A stretch of DNA of 64,000 nucleotides. Source: Leptotrichia sp. oral taxon 498 (GTDB lineage Bacteria > Fusobacteriota > Fusobacteriia > Fusobacteriales > Leptotrichiaceae). Below, in pieces: positions 26,575-37,413 of this stretch. Every line of letters begins with the position of its first letter. Position 1 is the first letter of the stretch. The stretch lies in contig NZ_CP016753.1 of the NCBI RefSeq assembly GCF_002240055.1, positions 1,240,001 through 1,304,000 of the forward strand, in the 5' to 3' direction. The notes under the pieces were generated by a model, which saw only the letters and a program-made list of their open reading frames with translations, was not told the origin of the DNA and searched no databases. A program made the position numbers and the translations under genes.

Positions 26575-27321
26575 ATGGAACATAAAGAATTTGCGGAAAT
26601 TTATGATATATTCATGAAACACGTAGATTATGACAGCTGGTATAATTTTCTTAGGAGTTTTATTAGGGAAAAAGGAACTTTGCTGGATTTGGGATGTGGA
26701 ACTGGGGAGTTTTCAGTTCGGTTTTTGAGAGATGGATTTTCAGTAACTGGAGTTGATTTATCGGAGAAAATGTTGGACATTGCGGAGAAAAAAATAGCTG
26801 ATAAAAAACTTGAAAATTGCGACTTTAAACTTATAAAAGAAAATATTATAGATTTTGAGAGTACTTTTAAAAATGGTGAAATTTGCCAAGTTGACAATAT
26901 TATTTGTAATTTTGACACGGTAAATTATTTGAAAAATGGAAGCGAATTTGAAAAGTTTTTGGAAAAATGTTCTAAAAATTTGAAAAAAGATGGATTTTTA
27001 ATTTTTGATGCCGTCACGGAAGATATTTTTTCTGAAATTTTTGAAAATGATGTATTTTTGGATGAAGAGCCTGAATATACGAGTATTTGGCGTCACGAAA
27101 AACTTTCGCAAAGAAAACATCTTGTGGAAATAGATTTGTTTGTCAGGGAAAATTCCAATGATAATTTATTTAGAAAATACAATGATATTCAGTACAAATT
27201 TATTTATGATCCGAAGTGGATAATTAAAACTGCTCAAAAAAATGGATTTGAAATATTTGACACGGCGAGTAATCCTGAATTTGGGGAGAGCCGAATATTT
27301 TTTGTATTAAAAAAAATATAA
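26575..27321 (+). CDS. Class I SAM-dependent methyltransferase
   Basis: 248 residues from the ATG at 26575, which follows AAAGGTGAGAAAT; the GTG at 26566 lies inside that ribosome binding site. Motif I LLDLGCGTGEFSVRF lies at about 36-50, motif II near VTGVDLSEKMLDIA, and the post-motif DNIICNFDTVNYL is typical of small-molecule (ubiE/YodH-like) methyltransferases. The substrate is unknown. It is followed after 18 bp by the atp-associated genes and is probably on the same transcript. Confidence 0.8.
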   Translation: MEHKEFAEIYDIFMKHVDYDSWYNFLRSFIREKGTLLDLGCGTGEFSVRFLRDGFSVTGVDLSEKMLDIAEKKIADKKLENCDFKLIKENIIDFESTFKNGEICQVDNIICNFDTVNYLKNGSEFEKFLEKCSKNLKKDGFLIFDAVTEDIFSEIFENDVFLDEEPEYTSIWRHEKLSQRKHLVEIDLFVRENSNDNLFRKYNDIQYKFIYDPKWIIKTAQKNGFEIFDTASNPEFGESRIFFVLKKI

Positions 27322-27339
27322 GTTAGGAGAAAAGTAAAT

Positions 27340-27696
27340 ATGTCAGAAAATAAAAAAAATTTTAATATAAATGAAAAAAATACAGACAAAAAAAATATTG
27401 ATGAAGAAGAAAAAAGAAAAGAAAGAATTTATGAAATTGAAAAAAAACTTGGACGGCACAATGAAAATGAGAAAAAAAATCGAAAAAGAAATAATAAACT
27501 TATAAAATATTTTGCACTAGCTACAAATATGGTTTATACTTTATCCGTGCCAGTACTTCTTATGTTAGGATTTTATATGCTTTTAAAAAAGTTTTTATTT
27601 AAAACTGATCAGCCGATAGTTTTAGTTATATTTCTTGTGATTGGCGCGGTTTCAGGTTATTGGTCTTTAATTAAACAAATTAATAATATAAAGTGA
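27340..27696 (+). CDS. atpZ: AtpZ/AtpI-like ATP synthase accessory membrane protein
   Basis: 118 residues. The first 60 are highly charged (Lys/Glu/Asn), then two hydrophobic helices (about 68-88 and 94-112) with the family pattern LATNMVYTLSVPVLLMLGFY and a G..GY end. Proteins of this family sit at the start of F0F1 operons and are thought to assist c-ring assembly or Mg uptake. It is followed 9 bp later by the subunit I gene. The ribosome binding site is TTAGGAGAAAAGTAA. Confidence 0.75.
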   Translation: MSENKKNFNINEKNTDKKNIDEEEKRKERIYEIEKKLGRHNENEKKNRKRNNKLIKYFALATNMVYTLSVPVLLMLGFYMLLKKFLFKTDQPIVLVIFLVIGAVSGYWSLIKQINNIK

Positions 27697-27705
27697 GGAG
27701 TAAAA

Positions 27706-28098
27706 ATGTTTGAAAATATGCCTTGTGAAATAAGAAAAAATTATAAACTTTCAATTTATATTACAATAATTGTATTTTTTATTGGACTTGTTTTTAAAAT
27801 TGTAGAACTTTACTTTGGATTTTTTGTGGGAGGAATAATTTCATTAATAAATGTTAGGCTTCTTATTTCGGGAATAAATAAGATTTTGTACTTTAAAAAT
27901 AATCCAAAATTACGTGGAAATTTTGAGCTTTGGAAAAGACTTTTAGTTTTTTGCATCGGAATGTTTATTGTTGGAAAAGTCAGCCAGAGATATTTTGTGG
28001 GGCATGTACTGACAAATCTTTTATTTACTGGGATTGGAGCGACAAATTATAAACTCTCGATTATTTTGAATAATTATTTAAAAAAAATTAAACAATAA
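27706..28098 (+). CDS. atpI: ATP synthase subunit I-like protein
   Basis: 130 residues with four hydrophobic segments (about 17-36, 38-54, 84-99, 104-120). The block FFVGGIISLINVRLLISGIN followed by a second pair of helices fits ATP-synt_I (UncI), a c-ring assembly chaperone. The ribosome binding site is TGAGGAG. It lies 235 bp before atpB, and that gap contains a strong promoter. Confidence 0.7.
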   Translation: MFENMPCEIRKNYKLSIYITIIVFFIGLVFKIVELYFGFFVGGIISLINVRLLISGINKILYFKNNPKLRGNFELWKRLLVFCIGMFIVGKVSQRYFVGHVLTNLLFTGIGATNYKLSIILNNYLKKIKQ

Positions 28099-28231
28099 TT
28101 ATTTTTGTATTAATAAAACATTGTGTTATTTTATTGAAAAATAGATTAAAATATCTAAATAAAAAGACTTGATTATGATACAAAGTCAATAAAATCAAGA
28201 AAAAGTGAAATTTTAAACTAAAGAATAAAAT

Positions 28232-28260
28232 TTGCAAAAAAAAAATAATTGGAGTATAAT
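28232..28260 (+). promoter_or_regulatory. Main promoter of the atp structural operon
   Basis: TTGCAA (28232-28237), 17-bp spacer, consensus TATAAT (28255-28260), about 75 bp before the atpB start. It would let atpB-atpC be transcribed more strongly than the accessory genes upstream. Confidence 0.7.
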
Positions 28261-28335
28261 GAAAGTACGAGTGAAGTTTTTAATCTTTTTGCTCCAAAAA
28301 TAAAAAAGAACTCTTAGAAGAAAGGAGGAAAATTG

Positions 28336-29241
28336 ATGAAAAATAAAGTTTTTAAATTTATTGGACTCTTAATTCTTATGATGGTGATTGTAAATGTTAT
28401 TTTGGCAATTGTAAGTACGGTTTTGCCGATTAATTTTGAATCGCCGAGTTCAGTTGTAGAGCCCCCGCATTATTTTAATTTTATTATCGGCAGCTTTAAA
28501 TTCTCGCTAAGTCAGACAGTATTAAATACTTGGGTTTTAATGCTTGTAATAATGTTCATTATAAATTTGGGGACAAAAAATGCAAGTGTAAAAAATCCAA
28601 GCAAAATGCAAATTATAATGGAAGAATATTATAATTTTATTGAAAATACATTTCTTACAACTTTTGGAAAATATAAAAAGAAATATATTCCATTTTTTGC
28701 GGCACTATTTGCCTTTATAATGTTTTCAAATTTATGTGGATTTCTATTTCCGTTTGTGATAATGATTTTAAAAGGACAGCATGGAATGGAAATAAAACCA
28801 TTTTTTAGAACGCCGACAGCTGATCCAAATACGACAATTGGACTGTCACTTGTAGTAATTGTTCTTTTTTTAACAGTTTCTATAAAAAAAGGCGGATTTA
28901 GAGCATATTTAAAATCGTTGTTTGAGCCAATGTGGTTTATGTTTCCGCTAAATATTGTTGACATCTTTTCAAAAGTTTTGAATACATCAATGCGTTTATT
29001 TGGGAATATGCTTGCAGGATTAGTAATCGTGGGACTTTTATACAGCCTTGTGGGGCATCAGTTGTTTCAGTCTATAACGAATAATTTATTAAAAGGAAAT
29101 TTCTCGTTCGCAGTGGGTTGGACAATGATTTTACAACTATATTTAGATTTATTTATAGGAATTGTTCAAGCGTTTGTCTTTACAGTGTTGTCATCCGTTT
29201 ATATCAGTGAAGGATTAGGCGAAGAAGAGGAAGATGAATAA
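28336..29241 (+). CDS. atpB: ATP synthase F0 subunit a
   Basis: 301 residues. Ion channel half of the F0 rotor-stator interface in the inner membrane. Essential stator arginine is in SMRLFGNMLAGLV (about 217-229), and the last helices WTMILQLYLDLFIGIVQAFV carry the conserved Gln. The ATG at 28336 lies 8 bp after GGAGG; the TTG just before it is less likely. The N-terminal part with PPHYFNFIIGSFKFSLSQTV is typical of fusobacterial and clostridial a subunits. Confidence 0.95.
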   Translation: MKNKVFKFIGLLILMMVIVNVILAIVSTVLPINFESPSSVVEPPHYFNFIIGSFKFSLSQTVLNTWVLMLVIMFIINLGTKNASVKNPSKMQIIMEEYYNFIENTFLTTFGKYKKKYIPFFAALFAFIMFSNLCGFLFPFVIMILKGQHGMEIKPFFRTPTADPNTTIGLSLVVIVLFLTVSIKKGGFRAYLKSLFEPMWFMFPLNIVDIFSKVLNTSMRLFGNMLAGLVIVGLLYSLVGHQLFQSITNNLLKGNFSFAVGWTMILQLYLDLFIGIVQAFVFTVLSSVYISEGLGEEEEDE

Positions 29242-29319
29242 TTTAAGATAAATTTGAATATCAAAGAGTATAAAGAATAAAAAACTAATAAAAAAAATAA
29301 AAAAATAGGAGGATTTAAA

Positions 29320-29565
29320 ATGGCAGCAACAGCAGAAATCATTAATGCAGCAGCATTATTAGGAGCAGGAATAGCAGCAATAGGAGGAGTTGGAGCAGGA
29401 CTTGGGCAAGGAATTGCAACAGGATATGCAGTAGAAGCTATTTCAAGACAACCTGAAGCAAAACAAGATATTATGCAGACATTAATTACAGGATTGGCAA
29501 TTACTGAGTCATCAGCAATTTATGCATTAGTAATCGCATTCTTATTAATTTTCTTAAAAGGATAG
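29320..29565 (+). CDS. atpE: ATP synthase F0 subunit c, sodium-type
   Basis: 81 residues, two transmembrane helices around the RQPEA loop (43-47). The ion-site residues are Q30 in GLGQGIA and E63-S64 with Y68 in AITESSAIY. These correspond to Gln32, Glu65, Ser66 and Tyr70 of the Ilyobacter tartaricus sodium c-ring (known family fact), so this enzyme is predicted to use Na+. The ribosome binding site is TAGGAGG. It is followed, unusually, by the 443-codon gene at 29590 rather than by atpF. Confidence 0.95.
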   Translation: MAATAEIINAAALLGAGIAAIGGVGAGLGQGIATGYAVEAISRQPEAKQDIMQTLITGLAITESSAIYALVIAFLLIFLKG

Positions 29566-29589
29566 TTCTTATATTTTTAAAGAAAGGTT

Positions 29590-30921
29590 GTGAGTGTCAT
29601 AAATTTAAAAAAAATAACAATAGGATTGTATTTAATTACATTTTTTAATATATCTTTTGGAGTGGCAGTAAATAACCAAACACAAAAAAAATCTGAAACT
29701 ACAAAACCTAAAACAGTAACTCCAAAAAAAGGAACAGGAACGCTGAAAAAGGAGACTGGCGATAAATCAAAAGAAACAAAAGAGGTAACTAAGCAGACAA
29801 CTACAAAGAAAACGGCTGGAAGTACCCAAAAAAATGACACAAAAATTACAAAACCAGCACCAAAAAGTTCAGCTACAACAAAGACAAAATCTGTTAAAAC
29901 ACCAGCAAAAACAGTTGATAAAAAAGTAGACACAAAATCGATGCCAAAAACTTTAAATCCAGTAAATAATAAAAAGCTTCCTAAAATAATGGGAAAAAAG
30001 ACTTCTGATGAAAAAAATCCAGAAAATAAAAAGAATAACAATAAGTCATCTGGAAAAAAAACAACTGAGGGAAAGTCAAATAATAGTGGAATAAATAAAC
30101 CATCGAGTACTAAGGGTTTAAGTGATGTAGAGATAGGAAAAGATATAAATAAAACTAAGAAATCAATTGAAAAAGAGTTTTCTGGTAAAAAAGAAAATAT
30201 GAAAATTTTAGAGAAATCGCAAAAAATGGTAGATGATAAAATTGAAAAAGATAAACAAGTTGATAGGGTAAAAATAGATAAAATTACAAAAGTAAATCCT
30301 GAAAAAATATTGTCTTTCACTAAAAATTCGGAAGAAATTTTAGCAAGTGCAACTATGGTGTCAACTGAAAATTATAAAATTTTATTTACTGGAATTAATG
30401 AGGTCAATTCTGATGAAAGTAGTGAACTTACAAAATCTGATAAATTAAATACAAGTTTTGTTGCTGGTTTTCAGATAAAAAAACCAGAAATTGAACTGGA
30501 AAGCGTAAAAGTTTATTTGATTATATCTGAAAAAAGTGAAAAATTATTGATTTCTTCAAAAGTTCCAGAAAATAGAGTAAAGAGAGAAGAAAATAAACCT
30601 TTTGTGGAAGAATGGGGAACTGAAGTTGGTAAAAATTCTAAAATAAAAGGGTTTGGAAACGAGAAAGACCAAAACCCTGTCAGTTGGAATGGAGAATCGG
30701 ACATTATTGGTACAGTTAGTTTAAGAAATTTGTTAAAAGATAATAAAATTGATTTAGAAAAAGTAAAAATTTCTAAATTAAAAGATCTGTTTGCATTAAG
30801 CAACAAAAAATATCGTTATTTATTTAAGTTTGTGATAAAAGCTAAAGGAAAAGAAGAGGAAGTTATTTTTCAACCTGGTATTTTGAATATAAAATTAATA
30901 GGGGGTAAAAATATAAAATAA
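29590..30921 (+). CDS. Lys/Thr-rich exported protein inserted in the atp operon
   Basis: 443 residues, start GTG at 29590 by default because no ATG is near; the initiation site is uncertain. A signal-peptide-like segment KKITIGLYLITFFNISFG is followed by about 160 residues of low-complexity Lys, Thr, Ser and Asn, then a structured C-terminal region (about 235-440: SFVAGFQIKKPEIELESVKV, PVSWNGESDIIGTVSLRNLL, YRYLFKFVIKAKGKEEEVIF). No family was recognised. It lies 24 bp after atpE and 30 bp before atpF, on the same strand, where the atp operon normally has no gene. It could be a surface or periplasmic protein carried along by transcription. Confidence 0.65.
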   Translation: MSVINLKKITIGLYLITFFNISFGVAVNNQTQKKSETTKPKTVTPKKGTGTLKKETGDKSKETKEVTKQTTTKKTAGSTQKNDTKITKPAPKSSATTKTKSVKTPAKTVDKKVDTKSMPKTLNPVNNKKLPKIMGKKTSDEKNPENKKNNNKSSGKKTTEGKSNNSGINKPSSTKGLSDVEIGKDINKTKKSIEKEFSGKKENMKILEKSQKMVDDKIEKDKQVDRVKIDKITKVNPEKILSFTKNSEEILASATMVSTENYKILFTGINEVNSDESSELTKSDKLNTSFVAGFQIKKPEIELESVKVYLIISEKSEKLLISSKVPENRVKREENKPFVEEWGTEVGKNSKIKGFGNEKDQNPVSWNGESDIIGTVSLRNLLKDNKIDLEKVKISKLKDLFALSNKKYRYLFKFVIKAKGKEEEVIFQPGILNIKLIGGKNIK

Positions 30922-30951
30922 AAAATAATTCTAAAAAATTAAGGAGAAAAA

Positions 30952-31446
30952 ATGAATGAAGGAGCAAAATTAGTAAATATTGATTTTACAATGGCTATTC
31001 AAATAATAAATTTTTTAGTATTAGTCTATTTTTTCACGCGGGCATTTTCAAAAAAAATTGGAAAAATTTTGGAAGATAGAAAAAAAATGGCGTTATCAGA
31101 AATGGAAATCGTTGAAAATGAAAAAGAAAAATTGGAAGAAAAAAAGAAAAATATTGAAAAGTTAAAAAAAGAATCCAAAAGACGTGCAAATGACATTTTG
31201 ATAAAAGCTGAAAGACAAGCTGATGAAAGAAAAGATCAAATTATAAATTTGGCTATGAATAACCGTGAAAGAATGATGATGAAAGCGGAAGCTGATATTG
31301 AAAAAATGCGACAAAAAGCTAAATTTGAGTTGCAAAAAGAAGTCGGAGAAATGGCTGTGGATCTTGCAGAAAAAATTATTAAAGAAAATATTGATAAAAG
31401 TCAAGATAAAACAATTGATAAATTTATTGATGGATTAGGAGATTAA
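30952..31446 (+). CDS. atpF: ATP synthase F0 subunit b
   Basis: 164 residues: one N-terminal membrane helix (about 14-32, MAIQIINFLVLVYFFTRAFS) and then a long charged coiled coil (DRKKMALSEMEIVENEKEKL onward). It forms the peripheral stalk linking subunit a to delta and alpha. The start ATG follows AAGGAGAAAAA. Four bp separate its stop from atpH. Confidence 0.92.
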   Translation: MNEGAKLVNIDFTMAIQIINFLVLVYFFTRAFSKKIGKILEDRKKMALSEMEIVENEKEKLEEKKKNIEKLKKESKRRANDILIKAERQADERKDQIINLAMNNRERMMMKAEADIEKMRQKAKFELQKEVGEMAVDLAEKIIKENIDKSQDKTIDKFIDGLGD

Positions 31447-31450
31447 AATT

Positions 31451-31975
31451 ATGGAAGACGAGATTGCAAAAACATATGCCAAAGCTATCTATGATATAGC
31501 AAAATCTTCTAATAAAATAGATGAAGTTCGAGAAGTGCTTAATATTTTAATTGAAAAATATTCAGAAGAAGAACAGTTTAGAAGAATTTTAGAAAATCCG
31601 ATAATTAAATTTTCTGAAAAGGAAGAGTTTTTAAAAAAATCTTTTAGTTTTGCTAGTGCAGAGTCAATTAAAGTGGTAAGATATATCATTAAAAAAAATA
31701 GATTATCTTCAGTAGCGAAAATAAAAGCTAAATTTTTGGAAATTTATTACAAGGAAAATAATAAACTTCCTGTGACAGCTATATTTGCAAAAAAATTATC
31801 AAATGAACAGGAAAAGAAATTAACAAAAAAATTGGAAAAAAAATACAATAAAAAAATTGTATTAAATTTAGTTGTTGATAAAAGTATAATTGGTGGAGGA
31901 ATCATAAAGGTAAACGATGAAATAATTGATGGTTCAATAAAAAATCAAATAAGCGATATGAAAAAAGTTTTTTAG
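31451..31975 (+). CDS. atpH: ATP synthase F1 subunit delta
   Basis: 174 residues of the OSCP/delta family: [20 protein letters not shown] at the N-terminus and the C-terminal signature [28 protein letters not shown]. It caps the F1 head and holds the peripheral stalk. The gene lies between atpF and atpA with 2-17 bp gaps, so it is tightly coupled. Confidence 0.92.
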   Translation: MEDEIAKTYAKAIYDIAKSSNKIDEVREVLNILIEKYSEEEQFRRILENPIIKFSEKEEFLKKSFSFASAESIKVVRYIIKKNRLSSVAKIKAKFLEIYYKENNKLPVTAIFAKKLSNEQEKKLTKKLEKKYNKKIVLNLVVDKSIIGGGIIKVNDEIIDGSIKNQISDMKKVF

Positions 31976-31992
31976 AAATGGAGGTGCTTTTT

Positions 31993-33498
31993 TTGAAGAT
32001 TAAACCAGAAGAGGTAAGTAAGATAATTCGTAGCGAAATAGAAAATTACAAAAATAAAATTGATATTTCCAACACTGGAACAGTTCTCGAAGTTGGAGAT
32101 GGAATTGCTAGAATTTATGGATTAAGTGATGCTATGTCTGGAGAACTATTAGAATTTGAGAATGGTGCAACTGGAATGGCTCTAAATCTAGAAGAAAGCA
32201 ATATCGGAGCAGTTATTTTTGGAGAAACAATCGGAATAAAAGAAGGAAGTTTAGTAAAGGGAACAGGAAAAGTTGCACAAGTGCCTGCTGGAGAAGAATT
32301 ACTTGGAAGAGTTGTAGATGCACTGGGAAATGCTATTGATGGAAAAGGTGAAATAAAAGCTAGTAAATATATGCCAATAGAAAGACAGGCTTCTGGAATA
32401 ATAGCAAGAAAACCTGTAAGTGAACCGCTGCAAACTGGAATAAAAGCAATTGACGGAATGTTTCCAATTGGAAAGGGACAAAGGGAACTTATAATTGGAG
32501 ATAGACAAACTGGAAAAACAGCAATAGCAATTGACGCAATAATAAATCAAAAAGAAAATGACACGATTTGTATTTATGTTGCAATTGGACAAAAAAGATC
32601 GACAGTTGCACAAATTTATAGAAAATTAGAGGAAACAGGAGCGCTTGACTACACTATAATTGTGGCGGCAACAGCGTCAGAATCTGCACCGCTTCAATAT
32701 TTGGCACCATATGCGGGAGTGGCAATGGGAGAATATTTTATGGATAATGGAAAAAGTGTTTTGATAATTTATGATGATTTGTCTAAACACGCTGTAGCTT
32801 ATCGTGAAATGTCTTTACTGCTTAAAAGACCGCCTGGAAGAGAAGCCTTTCCTGGAGATGTATTCTATTTGCACTCAAGACTTCTTGAAAGAGCTGCAAA
32901 ATTAAGTGATAAATTGGGTGGTGGCTCAATTACGGCGCTACCGATTATTGAAACAAAAGCTGGAGATATTTCGGCATATATTCCAACAAATGTAATTTCG
33001 ATTACAGATGGACAGATTTTCTTGGAAACTGATTTATTTAATTCAGGATTTAGACCAGCGATAAATGCAGGAGTTTCTGTATCAAGGGTCGGTGGATCAG
33101 CACAAATAAAAGCGATGAAACAAGTTGCTTCAAAAGTGAAATTGGAACTTGCACAATATAATGAATTACTTGCGTTTACACAATTTGGTTCAGACTTGGA
33201 CAAAGCGACAAGAGATCAATTAAATCGTGGTTCTAAAATAATGGAAGTATTAAAACAAGGACAATACAGTCCGTATAAAGTGGAAGAACAAGTAATTTCA
33301 TTTTACTGTGTAACAAATGGATTTTTTGACGATGTTCCAACAGAAAAAGTTCGACAGTTTGAAAGAGAATTAATTGATGCACTTTCAAGCAAAACGATTA
33401 TTTTGAAACAGATTTTGGAGAAAAAACAGATTGATGATGAAATTAAAAATTCTTTAAATGACTTTATTCAAGACTTTAAAGAAGAGTATGTCTGGTAA
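31993..33498 (+). CDS. atpA: ATP synthase F1 subunit alpha
   Basis: 501 residues from a TTG at 31993. The in-frame ATG at 31978 is part of the GGAGGTG ribosome binding site, so the TTG ([12 protein letters not shown]) is preferred. P-loop GDRQTGKT lies near 170-177, and the signature [17 protein letters not shown] near 355-371. It is the regulatory, non-catalytic nucleotide-binding subunit of the F1 hexamer. Confidence 0.95.
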   Translation: MKIKPEEVSKIIRSEIENYKNKIDISNTGTVLEVGDGIARIYGLSDAMSGELLEFENGATGMALNLEESNIGAVIFGETIGIKEGSLVKGTGKVAQVPAGEELLGRVVDALGNAIDGKGEIKASKYMPIERQASGIIARKPVSEPLQTGIKAIDGMFPIGKGQRELIIGDRQTGKTAIAIDAIINQKENDTICIYVAIGQKRSTVAQIYRKLEETGALDYTIIVAATASESAPLQYLAPYAGVAMGEYFMDNGKSVLIIYDDLSKHAVAYREMSLLLKRPPGREAFPGDVFYLHSRLLERAAKLSDKLGGGSITALPIIETKAGDISAYIPTNVISITDGQIFLETDLFNSGFRPAINAGVSVSRVGGSAQIKAMKQVASKVKLELAQYNELLAFTQFGSDLDKATRDQLNRGSKIMEVLKQGQYSPYKVEEQVISFYCVTNGFFDDVPTEKVRQFERELIDALSSKTIILKQILEKKQIDDEIKNSLNDFIQDFKEEYVW

Positions 33499-33512
33499 GT
33501 AGGTGAAAAAAT

Positions 33513-34373
33513 ATGGCTGCAAATATGAAAGAAATAAAAGAGAGAATTGACAGCGTAAAAAATACGAGTCAAATCACAAATGCGATGAATATTGTTTCTT
33601 CTACAAAATTTAAAAAGTTTCAAGTATTGACGCTAAAATCTCGTAGTTATGCGGAGACACTGGATATAGCGTTTGATAACTTAGTTGCGGGATTAAAAGG
33701 TAATAAATTTGTAATATTCGATGGAAAATCTCAGGTAAAAAAAGTTGGAATTATTGTTATGACTTCAGATAGAGGGCTTTGTGGAAGTTTTAATTCAAAT
33801 ACGCATAGAAAACTTGAAGAAATGAGAAGAAATTTTCAAAAAGAAAATAAAGAGATTTCTGTAATTACAATCGGAAAAAAGGCGAAAGATTATTGCAAAA
33901 CAAGAAATATAGATGTCGATAGTGAATACACACAAATGATACCTGAGACTATGTTTGAAAAAGCAAAAAAAATAAGTGAAGATGTTGTACAGTTTTATTT
34001 GGATGACTACTATGACGAAGTTTATTTAATTTACTCAAAATTTGTATCAGCGGTAGAATATAATATCCAGACAGAAAAATTACTTCCAATTGAAAAAAAG
34101 GAAGGGCTTCCAACAAAAGAGTATATGTTTGACCCATCGGAAGATGAAGTGCTAAATGCGTTTATTCCACAAGTTTTAAACATAAAATTGTATCAGGCTC
34201 TTTTGGAAAATTCTGCAAGTGAACATTCAGCCAGAATGTCAGCAATGAAGCAAGCCAATGACAATGCTGCAGATATGATAAAAAAATTGGAAGTGCAGTA
34301 CAACAGAGAGCGTCAAGGACTTATAACACAGGAATTGACCGAAATAATCGGAGGTTCATCGGGAGTACAGTAG
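33513..34373 (+). CDS. atpG: ATP synthase F1 subunit gamma
   Basis: 286 residues. The N-terminal helix MKEIKERIDSVKNTSQITNA and the C-terminal ITQELTEIIGGSSG are the two ends of the central rotor shaft; TSDRGLCGSFNSN near 88-100 is the family signature. It couples c-ring rotation to the catalytic beta subunits. The ATG at 33513 follows AGGTGAAAAA. Confidence 0.95.
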   Translation: MAANMKEIKERIDSVKNTSQITNAMNIVSSTKFKKFQVLTLKSRSYAETLDIAFDNLVAGLKGNKFVIFDGKSQVKKVGIIVMTSDRGLCGSFNSNTHRKLEEMRRNFQKENKEISVITIGKKAKDYCKTRNIDVDSEYTQMIPETMFEKAKKISEDVVQFYLDDYYDEVYLIYSKFVSAVEYNIQTEKLLPIEKKEGLPTKEYMFDPSEDEVLNAFIPQVLNIKLYQALLENSASEHSARMSAMKQANDNAADMIKKLEVQYNRERQGLITQELTEIIGGSSGVQ

Positions 34374-34412
34374 AAATTAAATTTACATAAACAGAAAGGA
34401 GAGCGAAATTAA

Positions 34413-35813
<1,401 letters not shown>

Positions 35814-35824
35814 AATGAGGAATT

Positions 35825-35849
35825 AGGAGTATTAATGTGCTCCTTTTTC
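35825..35849 (+). terminator. Terminator-like hairpin between atpD and atpC
   Basis: AGGAG (35825-35829) and CTCCT (35840-35844) flank a 10-nt loop, followed by TTTTTC. The stem is short, so partial termination or attenuation is more likely than a full stop. Confidence 0.45.
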
Positions 35850-35886
35850 GTGTTTATAAAATTTTTTAGTTGTTAAAGGAGGGAAG

Positions 35887-36276
35887 ATGGCTACAGAATT
35901 TATTTTAAAAGCAGTAACTCCGGAAGGTCTTGTGTTTGAGAAGCCGGTAACTTTCGTGAAGCTTAGAACAGAAAATGGAGATATTGGAATTCTTGCCAAA
36001 CATATAAATTTTATTTCCCCAATCGGTGCTGGAGAAATGGTAGTTAGGGAAAATGACAAAGAGGAAGTTACATATTATTTGGAAGGTGGATTTTTAGAAG
36101 TAAGACAGGATAAAGTTGTAATTTTGGGGGAAACTTTGGTTGAATCAACAAAAGCTGAAGCTGTCAAAAGAGCAAGAAATGCTGCAATTGAAATTGCAAA
36201 AAAACATAAAATTCAAGAAGAACGTGATATTTTAGGGACTAAAAAACGACTTCAAAGTAATTTGACAAGAAAGTAA
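35887..36276 (+). CDS. atpC: ATP synthase F1 subunit epsilon
   Basis: 129 residues: N-terminal beta sandwich (AVTPEGLVFEKPVTFVKLRT, GDIGILAKHINFISPIGAG) and a C-terminal helical hairpin (KAEAVKRARNAAIEIAKKHK). It links gamma to the c ring and can inhibit ATP hydrolysis. It is 73 bp from atpD, separated by the hairpin above, so its expression may be lower than that of atpD. Confidence 0.92.
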   Translation: MATEFILKAVTPEGLVFEKPVTFVKLRTENGDIGILAKHINFISPIGAGEMVVRENDKEEVTYYLEGGFLEVRQDKVVILGETLVESTKAEAVKRARNAAIEIAKKHKIQEERDILGTKKRLQSNLTRK

Positions 36277-36325
36277 ATTTAATGTAAAATATAGGTATAA
36301 AAAATTTATGGGAGGCGGTGTTATC

Positions 36326-37336
36326 ATGGTGCAAAAAAATCGTAGGGCAAAAAGAACACATTATAGAAATTATGTAAATAAAAAATTTACAATGAATAAA
36401 AAAATAGAAAGAGAATTAAGAAAAATATTAAACTTCGTTCCATTTGAAGTTGTTGAACGAATGTTGATAGTAAAATCTTTAAAAAATATTTTTGAAATAA
36501 AAAGAAGCAAAGTTTTTTATAGAAATTTTATAAATAAAAAACTAATAGGAAGTTTAGGTAAAAAATATAGAAAAATTTTTAGAGAAATATCCTTTAATTA
36601 TGAAAGTATGACAGTAGATCAAATAAAAAAAAGACATACCGAAACAGAAATAAATCGTTCAAAATTTGCGATAGGAACAGAATTTGATGGAAATTCTAAT
36701 CACGGAGATATTTATTTTGATAAATCACCGCTTCCATCTTCATACTTTGTAGATGAAATAGTTCTTATGCCAAAAAATCCAACAACATTGTTTGCTTATT
36801 GGGAAATTAGGGAAGATACATTTAGAAGATTGTCGAATGACAACAATGTAGTTGATAATATAATTATTAAATTGTTTAAAGATGGACAAGAATACAGAAA
36901 AATAGTAAGGCATGAAAGAATTGGTTCGCATTATATTACAGGAATTGATGTAAACGAGCATTATGAAGTTTCAGTTGGATATGAAGATATTTATGGAAAT
37001 TTTTCTGAAGTAGCGCATTCAGTTGAGGCAATTTCACCAAATGATAAAATATCTGATAATTTAGACTTATTATGGGGAACTGTAAAAGAAGATAAAAATA
37101 CTAATCAACTTATAAAATATATAAATATTCCTGTGATGACACCAGAAAATAAAGAGTTCTTGGAACTTTCTGGAGAATTTGAAGATGAAACAGGAGATGA
37201 ATTTATTTATGAAATAATAAGAAGATTGAGAAAAGTTGGTTCATCTGAAATTTTAGTCGAAGAAGAAGCATTAAAAGGAAGAACATTGAAATCAAAACCA
37301 GATAGGCTTGATATGAGTGGAGCTAGAAGTAGTTAA
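36326..37336 (+). CDS. DUF4912 domain protein
   Basis: 336 residues from the ATG at 36326; the earlier ATG at 36308 overlaps the GGGAGGCGG ribosome binding site. The N-terminal 1-110 is very basic (MVQKNRRAKRTHYRNYVNKK) with helical segments. Residues about 130-225 match DUF4912 (DEIVLMPKNPTTLFAYWEIR, then YRKIVRHERIGSHYI and YEVSVGYEDIYGNFSEVA). This domain is found in a number of anaerobes but has no known reaction. It is followed by a strong terminator, which closes the atp region. Confidence 0.8.
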   Translation: MVQKNRRAKRTHYRNYVNKKFTMNKKIERELRKILNFVPFEVVERMLIVKSLKNIFEIKRSKVFYRNFINKKLIGSLGKKYRKIFREISFNYESMTVDQIKKRHTETEINRSKFAIGTEFDGNSNHGDIYFDKSPLPSSYFVDEIVLMPKNPTTLFAYWEIREDTFRRLSNDNNVVDNIIIKLFKDGQEYRKIVRHERIGSHYITGIDVNEHYEVSVGYEDIYGNFSEVAHSVEAISPNDKISDNLDLLWGTVKEDKNTNQLIKYINIPVMTPENKEFLELSGEFEDETGDEFIYEIIRRLRKVGSSEILVEEEALKGRTLKSKPDRLDMSGARSS

Positions 37337-37351
37337 TGAGCAATTAATTTT

Positions 37352-37380
37352 GAGAGAATAAAATGTTCTCTCATTTTTTT
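37352..37380 (+). terminator. Terminator after the DUF4912 gene
   Basis: GAGAGAA (37352-37358) pairs with TTCTCTC (37366-37372), followed by A and eight T. The longest open frame of the next gene begins inside this hairpin, which argues that gene's start lies further downstream. Confidence 0.8.
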
Positions 37381-37413
37381 TCGATTAAATCGCAAATAGG
37401 GGAGATGAAAATA

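Noticed and set aside
29577-30320. Large open frame on the minus strand opposite the atp-operon insert
   Set aside because: Its Phe/Ser/Val-rich product mirrors the Lys/Thr-rich plus-strand gene and has no ribosome binding site; it is an antisense shadow.
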